A stretch of DNA of 64,000 nucleotides from an uncultured Lachnospiraceae bacterium (lineage in GTDB: Bacteria; Bacillota; Clostridia; Lachnospirales; Lachnospiraceae): positions 7,975-71,974 of the forward strand of contig USGU01000013.1 in NCBI GenBank assembly GCA_900554415.1, in the 5' to 3' direction. The position numbers were made by a program, and so were the translations under genes. The notes under the pieces are model-generated. The model did not search any database and had not been told where the DNA came from. It saw nothing but the letters and a program-made list of their open reading frames with translations. This document shows, piece after piece, positions 8,504 through 16,672 of this stretch (positions are counted from its first letter, which is position 1; each line of letters begins with the position of its first letter).

Positions 8504-11500
8504 TCCTCTGTCCCCGCTTTCGTTTCCTTATCAAGTGAAGATATATCATTGATATCCTCTGACTCTTTCGTTCCATCCGAATCACTCTCATTGAATTTTT
8601 CTGAATTCACTGTTTCGGCTTCTTCCTGCACCGTTTGTTCTATACCTTGTACGCTTCTCTGAGCCATTACCGATGTGTCGATTTCCGAAATATTCTCCGT
8701 TCCTGCTGCCATTTCATCCACCGAATCTACCGACGCTAATCCCAGCCATCCACGGACAATATTCATATATGGCAGAATCCGTTTATCCACTTCTACTTTC
8801 AATGCATCCTCTGTCGGTTCTACACCATTTGCTTCCGTCATTTCCGCCTTCACAGCCTCTTCCATGGTCTCTCGATTTGAATATCCTGCCAGGGGATAAG
8901 ACCAGCCACTTATAAACGCTTCACCCATTCCACTATTTATCTCGAGTTTGATTTTGGAATTATCCACACCAAATGTATATGGGACTCCTTCGTTTTCAAC
9001 AATCAACTCCGGTACCGTATCCGTCCAAAAACGAAGGGTAATTTCATCGCTTTCTACTCCATCAAAGATATTCGGGTAAATGCCGACCAAGTTGTCAATA
9101 AATGTAAGGCTTCCCAGATGTTTACTCTTTGAAAATGCTCCACTTGCAATATAATCCAGTGACCATCCACTTGGGAATTCCATCATTTCTCCATATAAGA
9201 ATGCATAGTCAATATTGGATGGTGCTCCAACCAGAGTAAGTGTATCTCCTTCCTTGCGATATGTATAGAAATTTGTCGGTTCATCCACTGCTTCTTCTCC
9301 GAACATCTTACGAATTCCATTTTCTGCAACCAAAAGCTTTTCTTCCACTTCTGCGTCAATCTGTTCATAAGTCGGGTATTCTCCATTATTCCATAAGTAA
9401 TCCTGATATAAGCCTTCCCACATAACCAGATATGCCGGAAGATTCATGCCTTCCTGTGTACTAAATTCTTCCCGGTAACCCGCCATATAATAGCGCCATT
9501 TTTTAATATAGAAGTTCTCCGGATCATATGGAATCTCTATGTGAAGGGTATTCCACTCTTCTTCCTGCGTCCATGCCGTATTAAACTGGAACGGGGTTCT
9601 TTCCTGCATCGAAAGATCATACTCATTACTCCAATCATCCAGTACCAAATTCCGTAAAGAATTACATCCATAGAAAATATTGGCTGAAAGTGCAACTCCT
9701 GTTCCTGCACTTCCGAGTGTCACCGACTCCAGATTACTGCATTCTCTAAATACCAGATATCCCAGATGGGTCAATTCTCCTCTTACCGTAATGTTCGTAA
9801 TCTCTGAACAGCCTGCAAATGTATAGTCATCCAGATAAGAACTTTCCTGGGTAAGGGTAATATCTCCTCCAAGGTCAGACTCATAAAAGACACCTTCATC
9901 AAAATATTGTAATGTCTGCAAATCATCCCAGTTTAACTGGTAACTTCCTTCTGACGAGCGGATATCTGCCATAGAATAACTGTAAAGTTCCAACGTCGAA
10001 GAAGGAAGTGTCACTTCTGACCCTACATTTACTCCCGAACGGATTCCCAGCCATGGATAGCCGTATTCGTTCATTCCATACAACATCTTACATCCATCAC
10101 CAATATCCACCATGACATATGATGTCACTCCTGACTCTGGTGTAAATGCCAGTGCATGCTCACCATATCCCACCGAACCTGTCGGAGCATAGAAGTAAGT
10201 CATCTGTGTCCATCCGTAAGTATGTGCAATAATCGGATCGTATCCATCCTGCATCTCCGCAGTCATTGCATTGGAAGCCACAAACCGCAAATTGCTACAT
10301 CCATCAAATGCCTTATTTCCTATGGAAATATACTCTGTTGCATCAATCATGACTCCCTGGAGGGAAGTACATCCATAGAAAGCTTTATATCCAATTTGAG
10401 AAACACTCTCCGGCAATTCTACCCATTCCAAGTCCTTACATGATTCAAATGCATTATTATCAATAATGGTAATCGGTACTGTGCTTCCATCCTGCGCTGT
10501 GACTGTTCCATCAAATGCAGCCAAATCTTCCGGCGCTTCTACTAAAATATATTCAGTAACGTCTTCCTCTGTTTCTTCATAATAAATGAAACCTTCTTTT
10601 GAGGTCTGCAGATTTGTAAATTCTACATGAATGCCTTCCGGTGCACCGCTGTTTTCCAGATTGGCCATAATATAGTCATATTGCTTCTGACTATAACATA
10701 CAATGGTTTTCAGGCTACTTCCTGCAAGGCAGTCTTTCTCCATCTCCACAACATTGCCGTCTGTCGGCATCTGCAGTCTGCTTAAAGCGTAAGTTTCTGA
10801 AAAAGCATTGGTTTTCATCGTCTGTACATTCTCATCAAGCTGTATGGAATATCTTCCGATATCAATTACTTTTCTGAGGTCTCCGTTGTTTCCTGTTATC
10901 ATTCCGCTGGAAGCCACTGTATACACAACATCCGGCTCTTCTTCAGAACTAATACTTCTAAAATTAGTAAGTCCCGTGAGTGTATTGCTACTTACAAACT
11001 GGTCAAAATTCATTTGCACAAAAGCATCCAAAAGTGCATCCTTCAACACAATTTTGCAATTTTGACCTTTGGTTTCAGAATTTCCGAAAATGTCTGTCGT
11101 ATCAATTACAAGTTTTGGAAGCTGCTCAATGGATTCTGCCTTCAGATTTAAAACAGATACCTGGTTATTACCTGACAAATTTACCTTTGTAACATTCTCC
11201 TCAACGTCCAGATCTGTGATTTTAGAAGGAATTATCTGATATTCTGTTCCTGCTTTATTAGTCAGAACCCCCTCTTCTGTAGATGCATAATTCAAGTTAT
11301 CCGTATCTACTCTGAATGCCTCGTTTACCGTAATTCCCAGACTGCTCTCATTGATATACAGCACCGTATCCGGAATAAATAAATTGTCCACTGTCAGTCC
11401 CGCATAATCATCAATATCTACGGATTGTATGTATTTTGGAACAGCAAGCATCTCATACTCATTGTATCCTTTTCCAAGCTCCTGTTCTCCTGCATATCCG

Positions 11501-12900
11501 GTCATCGTCTGTAAATTGAACAAATTAGACGCCCAGAAATCCAACTGAAAATCATCGGTCATCCAGTAATATTTCATAGTTGCCTGATATTCTTCACTGA
11601 GTGGAACCAAATCAAGCGGCTCCAGAATATGACGTCCTTTTGTCACTGGATAAATCCAAGGCTGGACTTCGTCCTTCTCTGTCCATCCCGGTACAAGTGC
11701 ATGAATAGCAGTGATATTATCATACTCATTAGTATCGCAATATCCTCGTAGTTTCAACATTTCATCCACATAATCAAACAGTGGAACGCTGTCGCTATCC
11801 GGATATTTCAATTCTTTACTGTTTAATACTTTTGACTCATCGATTTTCTCACTGTCTTCAGTAAGTGGTTCTGCCAAAACAAACAGACATGCTTTCTTCA
11901 CTGTATAAGTAGCCCAGTTTTCTTCCGTAATCGGGTCTACATATTCTTGCCATTCATCATCTGTTTTCAGTCGATAACTTGCTTTAATCAGCATGGTATC
12001 ATTATTAATCTCTGTAGGAATTGTCAAAGGGAACTCTGTCAGCCATGTATCTCCACCATCAAAGGATACTGCTTCAACCCGGACATACTCATCCAGTGCC
12101 GTCTCATCCCAGTTATAGCGAATCAAATCGCTGTCTTTCCATCCCAGCACATACGTGTCCAAAGCATTATATACTCTCGCTTTATCCACTACCTGTCCCA
12201 TATACAGGCAGCTATCGGAATTTTCAGGCTGTGAAAACCGGATTACCAGCCGGTCCTTATTTTCCACATCGCCTTCCGTATATGGTCTGTTCGTATATAT
12301 ATCATTGACAGGGGCTTTCTTGGAATCCGGATCCTGTACCCTGTCTGCTGGCCGTGTATTGGTGTCTGAATTATCACCATTTCCGTTATTTCCATTGTTT
12401 CCATTATTGTTGTTATCACTACCACCGTTAGTAGTTCCGTTTTCCCCTGTTCCAGAACCGTTTCCACCAATAATCAAATCTGCATTCGAAGCATCACCTG
12501 TCACATCCAGAATTGTTCCTGAATTCTGCGTGCCATCATCGAATGAGTTACCTGCCGAAAGATTATCACCATTATTAATCATCGCATTATTTTCTGCATT
12601 ATCACCCAGTTGTTTTTCATTATCAAACAGATAATCCGCCTGATTCCGAAGCGATGTATTATTATCTTTATTCTGATCTTTTTGAAGAAGTTCGCTTTCC
12701 CTTTTCTCACTGTCTTCCTTATGATTGGTTGTGTCATCATCGGAAAAAACAACCTGATTCGTCTGAATATCCCGGTCTTTTCCGGATGGGTCAAAAGATA
12801 TACCTGCCTGATATGCTACCGCAAGCGCAACAGTTCCCGCCGTCAGAACTGACGCCGAGACTGCTACAACTCCTATTTTCTTTAACTTCTTATCTTCCAT
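8500..12900 (-). CDS. Giant BspA-type leucine-rich-repeat surface protein
   Basis: 1466 aa. The N-terminus has a positive start and one hydrophobic segment (IGVVAVSASVLTAGTVALAVAY), a signal peptide or anchor, then an Asp/Asn/Gly/Thr-rich linker (about residues 110-185). LRR_5/BspA-type repeats are clear around residues 800-880 (LEWVELPESVSQIGYKAFYGC, then FDGCSNLRF) and 1050-1120 (YTFAGCSEITNITVRG; LVFRECSNLESVTLG). The C-terminal 100 residues are acidic with no LPxTG or membrane anchor. BspA-type repeats mediate adhesion in gut and oral bacteria. The start overlaps the 3' end of the kinase gene by 19 nt and has RBS GGGAGCAGGA; the stop overlaps the MoxR start. A cell-surface binding role is inferred. 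Confidence 0.88.
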   Translation of the reverse strand: MEDKKLKKIGVVAVSASVLTAGTVALAVAYQAGISFDPSGKDRDIQTNQVVFSDDDTTNHKEDSEKRESELLQKDQNKDNNTSLRNQADYLFDNEKQLGDNAENNAMINNGDNLSAGNSFDDGTQNSGTILDVTGDASNADLIIGGNGSGTGENGTTNGGSDNNNNGNNGNNGNGDNSDTNTRPADRVQDPDSKKAPVNDIYTNRPYTEGDVENKDRLVIRFSQPENSDSCLYMGQVVDKARVYNALDTYVLGWKDSDLIRYNWDETALDEYVRVEAVSFDGGDTWLTEFPLTIPTEINNDTMLIKASYRLKTDDEWQEYVDPITEENWATYTVKKACLFVLAEPLTEDSEKIDESKVLNSKELKYPDSDSVPLFDYVDEMLKLRGYCDTNEYDNITAIHALVPGWTEKDEVQPWIYPVTKGRHILEPLDLVPLSEEYQATMKYYWMTDDFQLDFWASNLFNLQTMTGYAGEQELGKGYNEYEMLAVPKYIQSVDIDDYAGLTVDNLFIPDTVLYINESSLGITVNEAFRVDTDNLNYASTEEGVLTNKAGTEYQIIPSKITDLDVEENVTKVNLSGNNQVSVLNLKAESIEQLPKLVIDTTDIFGNSETKGQNCKIVLKDALLDAFVQMNFDQFVSSNTLTGLTNFRSISSEEEPDVVYTVASSGMITGNNGDLRKVIDIGRYSIQLDENVQTMKTNAFSETYALSRLQMPTDGNVVEMEKDCLAGSSLKTIVCYSQKQYDYIMANLENSGAPEGIHVEFTNLQTSKEGFIYYEETEEDVTEYILVEAPEDLAAFDGTVTAQDGSTVPITIIDNNAFESCKDLEWVELPESVSQIGYKAFYGCTSLQGVMIDATEYISIGNKAFDGCSNLRFVASNAMTAEMQDGYDPIIAHTYGWTQMTYFYAPTGSVGYGEHALAFTPESGVTSYVMVDIGDGCKMLYGMNEYGYPWLGIRSGVNVGSEVTLPSSTLELYSYSMADIRSSEGSYQLNWDDLQTLQYFDEGVFYESDLGGDITLTQESSYLDDYTFAGCSEITNITVRGELTHLGYLVFRECSNLESVTLGSAGTGVALSANIFYGCNSLRNLVLDDWSNEYDLSMQERTPFQFNTAWTQEEEWNTLHIEIPYDPENFYIKKWRYYMAGYREEFSTQEGMNLPAYLVMWEGLYQDYLWNNGEYPTYEQIDAEVEEKLLVAENGIRKMFGEEAVDEPTNFYTYRKEGDTLTLVGAPSNIDYAFLYGEMMEFPSGWSLDYIASGAFSKSKHLGSLTFIDNLVGIYPNIFDGVESDEITLRFWTDTVPELIVENEGVPYTFGVDNSKIKLEINSGMGEAFISGWSYPLAGYSNRETMEEAVKAEMTEANGVEPTEDALKVEVDKRILPYMNIVRGWLGLASVDSVDEMAAGTENISEIDTSVMAQRSVQGIEQTVQEEAETVNSEKFNESDSDGTKESEDINDISSLDKETKAGTEE

Positions 12901-14615
12901 GTACTATCCTGCTCCCTTTTTTCAAGAAATGCACCAACGCTTCTCTGCAATGCCTGGAAATCAACAGGCTTTGCATAATGTCCATTCATACCACTTTCTA
13001 TAGATAAACGTTCGTCTTCTACAAACGCATCTGCCGATAACGCAAAAATTGGAATCTGTGCCGCATCCGGGCGTTTCTGAATCCAGCGAATTGCTCTTGC
13101 CGCATCCCGTCCGTTCATAACCGGCATCTGGACATCCATCAAAATAAAATCATAATAATTCTCTGGGTGTAACCGGAAGCTGTCAACTGCCTTCTGCCCA
13201 TTATCTACTACTTCAACTTCTGCTCCCATACCGGTAAGGATTTCTTCCGCAATCATTGCATTCACTTCGTTGTCTTCTGCCAGAAGAATTCTGCGTCCCT
13301 TAAATGCTGTACTTTCTTTATTTTCATCCTGAATAATTCTTTCCGAATCATCCATAACAACTTCTGCAGGTTTTTCTGCCTCTGGTAAATGAAGGAAAAT
13401 CGTAAAATCTGAGCCTTTACCAGGGGTACTCTTAACTACAATCTCTCCTCCCATCAGCCGTACAAGCTGATCGGTAATTGCCATTCCAAGTCCGGTTCCG
13501 CCATATTCTTTCGCTGTTTCAATTCCTTCCTGCTCAAATGGACGGAAGATACGATTCAGGAATTCTGAACTCATACCAATTCCTGTATCATGTACACAGA
13601 CCATCATATCTATCATTCCGTCCCGCTTCAACATCTGCCGGAATGTAACTGTGATTTCTCCTTCTTTCGTAAATTTCACCGCATTCGAAAGGAAATTAAT
13701 GATAATCTGACTGATTCGGAGTTCATCACCGATTACATAATCCGCAGTCACTTCTTCAAACTCTACTGCATAATGAATTCCTTTTACATCCAGTTCTTTT
13801 TCAAACATATCATAAAGCTTATCACCAAGCCTTCTCAGACTAAATGGCTGATTTTCAAGTTCCACTTTTCCTGCCTCAATACGGGACATATTCAGAATAT
13901 CATTAATCAATGACAACAGATGGTCTGATAGCTCGTCTGCACGTTCCAGGTACTGATATGCCGGATGTGTTTTTTCCATTTTTCCTTCTGCCAAGGTAAG
14001 CATACCAATAATTCCGTTCATAGGTGTACGGATTTCGTGAGACATTCTGGACAAAAATGTAGTTTTTGATTTGCTCTCTTCTTCTGCTTCCATCAGTCTG
14101 CGTTCATATTCTTCCATTTTCTGATGTATCTCTGTAATGACATAAAAAGAAAATTGATCATAAACACCATCATTGCTTCTCTTTACCGTAATCTGAATCC
14201 ACTGTCCGCTTTTAAGCTGAACCTGTCTTTCTAACAGATATGTTCCATCCCATGTCTGATAATCCTTCCACAATTTTTCCATAACATCTGGTTTCTTCCA
14301 TATCGTTTTCAGATTGGCAATATCTTCTTGTAAATCCTGAAGTGAGATTCCGAGAAAAGCCTTCAGATTCCCAGTCGCATACACTGGCATCATATCATTT
14401 CTTCGAAACAGAACATAGGCTTCCTTTACCCATTCATCCATTTCCCGCAATATCACATTCTCCATGTCATTCCTATTTATTTTCGTTTTTTTGCAGATAT
14501 TTTTCAATATCCTTCCTAATATGAACATAACTGCTGCAATAAGTTCTATCGCACCGACCAGCAGCAGTGCATAATTATCTCCGATTGCTGTAAGCCCATC
14601 TGCTAATTGGCTCAT
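12882..14615 (-). CDS. Membrane-anchored hybrid sensor histidine kinase with receiver domain
   Basis: 577 aa. One N-terminal membrane helix (about 15-37), a PAS-like region (about 60-165), a short coiled coil, HisKA with the phosphorylated His in MSHEIRTPMNG (His193), an HATPase_c domain (DTGIGM and GGTGLGMAITDQLV motifs), and a C-terminal receiver (RRILLAEDNEVNA) with phospho-acceptor Asp494 (FILMDVQMPVMNG). There is no DNA-binding output domain and no separate response regulator nearby, so the downstream target is not visible. RBS GAGAGGAGCGG precedes the ATG. It is the first gene of the envelope operon, so it may sense the state of the surface module encoded behind it. Confidence 0.92.
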   Translation of the reverse strand: MSQLADGLTAIGDNYALLLVGAIELIAAVMFILGRILKNICKKTKINRNDMENVILREMDEWVKEAYVLFRRNDMMPVYATGNLKAFLGISLQDLQEDIANLKTIWKKPDVMEKLWKDYQTWDGTYLLERQVQLKSGQWIQITVKRSNDGVYDQFSFYVITEIHQKMEEYERRLMEAEEESKSKTTFLSRMSHEIRTPMNGIIGMLTLAEGKMEKTHPAYQYLERADELSDHLLSLINDILNMSRIEAGKVELENQPFSLRRLGDKLYDMFEKELDVKGIHYAVEFEEVTADYVIGDELRISQIIINFLSNAVKFTKEGEITVTFRQMLKRDGMIDMMVCVHDTGIGMSSEFLNRIFRPFEQEGIETAKEYGGTGLGMAITDQLVRLMGGEIVVKSTPGKGSDFTIFLHLPEAEKPAEVVMDDSERIIQDENKESTAFKGRRILLAEDNEVNAMIAEEILTGMGAEVEVVDNGQKAVDSFRLHPENYYDFILMDVQMPVMNGRDAARAIRWIQKRPDAAQIPIFALSADAFVEDERLSIESGMNGHYAKPVDFQALQRSVGAFLEKREQDSTWKIRS

Positions 14616-14677
14616 AATCCGCTCCTCTCATCCGGCATTACACCGTCTCATCTTTTTTCATTTATTTTTAATAATTA

Positions 14678-14706
14678 ATTGTAGCACATACATATGTGCT
14701 TTTCTA
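14678..14706 (-). promoter_or_regulatory. Putative promoter of the envelope operon with a perfect palindromic operator in its spacer
   Basis: The -10 is TACAAT (14683-14678) with a poor -35 (TAGAAA, 14706-14701) at 17-nt spacing. The spacer is almost entirely filled by a perfect palindrome, AGCACATA-CA-TATGTGCT (14683-14700). The weak -35 and the operator position suggest control by a DNA-binding regulator; none can be named. Confidence 0.5.
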
Positions 14707-14747
14707 TAAAAAAGATAGGATTTTTTGTAATACTTGTTTTGGGTATA

Positions 14748-14794
14748 GAAAAAGACTGCCCACATTCAATCCTCTTGAAAATGAACAGTCTTTC
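14748..14794 (-). terminator. Terminator after the rRNA methyltransferase gene
   Basis: Stem AAAGACTG / CAGTCTTT extended by several G-U pairs, followed by TTTTTC on the minus strand, about 30 nt after the stop at 14823. Confidence 0.7.
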
Positions 14795-14822
14795 TGGTTA
14801 AAGAAGTAAAACTTTCAAAATA

Positions 14823-16190
14823 TTATTTTTCTTTTCTTGACAGCAGGCAAACCGTCTCTACATGATATGTGCCCGGGAATAAATCAATACACACAATTCT
14901 TTCTACTTTGTATCCTCTTCCCTGCAGCATTTCCAAATCTCTTGCAAGACTGGTTGGCTTACATGCAATATAAACCATTTTGTCTACTCCGAAGTCAATA
15001 ATCTTCTCCAATGCTTTCGGATGCACACCGTCTCTTGGCGGGTCCAGCACGATTAAATCCGGTACTTCGCCAAGTTCATCAATCACTTTGAGGACATCGC
15101 CGGCCCAGAAAGTACAGTTGTCAAGTCCATTCTGCTTTGCATTTTCTTTGGCAGCTTCCACCGCTTCCTCCACAATTTCCACCCCGACTACTTTCTTTGC
15201 AACCGGAGCCAGTATCTGTGCAATCGTTCCTGTTCCGCTGTAAAGGTCAAAGATAACTTTATCTTTCGTCTCACCGATATAAGTTCTCGCTGTTTCGTAG
15301 AGTACTTCTGCCCCCAAAGAGTTTGTCTGAAAGAAAGAAAATGGCGTAATTTTAAACTGAAGTCCAAGTAATTCTTCATAGAAATAGTCCTGTCCAAACA
15401 GAATCTCTGTGCCTTCGTCCTTTACCACATCTGCAAGGCTGTCATTCTTTGTATGCAGGATTCCGACAAGCTTTCCTGTTAAATTCAGGCTGTTCAGTGC
15501 TTCTACAAACTTTTCCTTCTCCAGTTCATACTCTGTGGTTGTTACCAAATCCACCAATATTTCCTGCGTTTTCACTGCCTTACGAACCAGCAGATGGCGA
15601 AAAAATCCGGTGTGACGCATACGATGATAATACGGAAGTCCTGTTCCTTGCGCAAACTGCAACACTCCGGTTAAAATTGCACGAAAATCACTGTCCACAA
15701 TCTGACAATCCGGAACATTTACAATATCGTGAAAACTTCCCCTTTTATGCATACCAAGCGCAAGCGGACCGTCTTTGTATTCATCCCCAAAGGAAAATTC
15801 CATCTTATTCCGGTATTCATTCTGAACCGGACTTGGCTTTACACCTTCCCATACATATTCCCCATCTACTGCTTCATCCATCATGGTTTTGATTTGCTGT
15901 TCCTTCATCTGAAGCTGATTCTCATATGGAAGATTCTGGTATGTACACCCTCCGCAGTTTCCAAAATGTGGACATGGCGATTCTGTTTCCAACGGTGATT
16001 TTTCCAGCACTTCCAGCAGTCTGCCCTCTGCCTGACCTTTTTTTATCTTATTTACAGCAAACTGAACTTTCTGTCCTTCTACTGTATTCTTCACGATTAC
16101 GTTTTTTTCTTCTCCTGGAATTACAGCGATTCCTTTGTTCGGAAATTCTATCCTTTCAATTTTCCCTTCGAAAATCTGACCTTTTTTCAT
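14823..16190 (-). CDS. rlmD: 23S rRNA (uracil-C5)-methyltransferase, RlmD/RumA family
   Basis: 455 aa. N-terminal TRAM domain (KIERIEFPNKGIAVI), then a 4Fe-4S cluster motif CPHFGNCGGCTYQ, a SAM-binding domain (IFDLYSGTGTIAQ), DPPRDGVH, and the catalytic Cys in IACKPTSLARDLEML. These are the hallmarks of SAM-dependent m5U methyltransferases acting on 23S rRNA (U747 and/or U1939). Gram-positive members may modify both sites (RlmCD), so site specificity is not certain. It is transcribed alone: a hairpin lies upstream at 16249-16276 and a terminator downstream. Confidence 0.9.
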   Translation of the reverse strand: MKKGQIFEGKIERIEFPNKGIAVIPGEEKNVIVKNTVEGQKVQFAVNKIKKGQAEGRLLEVLEKSPLETESPCPHFGNCGGCTYQNLPYENQLQMKEQQIKTMMDEAVDGEYVWEGVKPSPVQNEYRNKMEFSFGDEYKDGPLALGMHKRGSFHDIVNVPDCQIVDSDFRAILTGVLQFAQGTGLPYYHRMRHTGFFRHLLVRKAVKTQEILVDLVTTTEYELEKEKFVEALNSLNLTGKLVGILHTKNDSLADVVKDEGTEILFGQDYFYEELLGLQFKITPFSFFQTNSLGAEVLYETARTYIGETKDKVIFDLYSGTGTIAQILAPVAKKVVGVEIVEEAVEAAKENAKQNGLDNCTFWAGDVLKVIDELGEVPDLIVLDPPRDGVHPKALEKIIDFGVDKMVYIACKPTSLARDLEMLQGRGYKVERIVCIDLFPGTYHVETVCLLSRKEK

Positions 16191-16248
16191 GTATTTATTA
16201 CCTCTTCTTTACGCTTTTATGGACTTTGGCTCGTTGCTTCGCATAAAT

Positions 16249-16276
16249 AAGGCAGGAATCTTAAGACCCCTGCCTT
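16249..16276 (-). terminator. Hairpin terminator after the small membrane protein gene
   Basis: AAGGCAGG / CCTGCCTT stem with a 12-nt loop, 20 nt after the stop at 16297. The T tract on the minus strand is short (ATTTATG), so termination may be partial. Confidence 0.5.
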
Positions 16277-16296
16277 ACTCTTACCTTCTCTGTGAC

Positions 16297-16530
16297 TTAT
16301 TGTACTTCGTCTTCGTCATCGAAGAAATCTTCATCAAAGTCTTCGTCGAAATCTTCCAGATAATCTGTTGTGAAGAAACGATATACTGCATAAGCGATTC
16401 CTGCTACTGCTGCAACCGCTCCAATAATTGCAAGTCCCCACAGTACTGTTGTTTTCATCTTTTCGTCTTCTTTTTTCTGAACGAGTTCGTTTAATTTTGT
16501 TGTTGCGAGAATTTCTTCAAATTTTGTCAT
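16297..16530 (-). CDS. Small single-pass membrane protein with acidic tail
   Basis: 77 aa, not assigned to a named family. An N-terminal amphipathic part (residues 1-25), one membrane helix (about 27-50: TVLWGLAIIGAVAAVAGIAYAVYRFF) and a very acidic tail of Asp/Glu/Phe repeats (DFDEDFDEDFFDDEDE). An RBS-like AAAGGGCG precedes the ATG. The gene stands alone between pcrA and rlmD. It looks like a real small envelope protein because the hydrophobic and acidic segments are well formed and no other frame explains the interval. Function unknown. Confidence 0.7.
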   Translation of the reverse strand: MTKFEEILATTKLNELVQKKEDEKMKTTVLWGLAIIGAVAAVAGIAYAVYRFFTTDYLEDFDEDFDEDFFDDEDEVQ

Positions 16531-16672
16531 GCTGCCACGCCCTTTCTACTACATCCAAGACTCCCTTGTATGTAACTATTTGCTTTTTTCAGTATAGCAT
16601 TTTTGCAGTTAAATTTCTACTATATTATTTTAATTTTCCAAAGTGCTATACCATATTTTATAAATTTCCAAA

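Noticed and set aside
12243..12470. Repeat-rich frame opposite or inside the LRR gene as a separate gene
   Set aside because: It is a shadow of the Asn/Gly-rich linker of the LRR protein.
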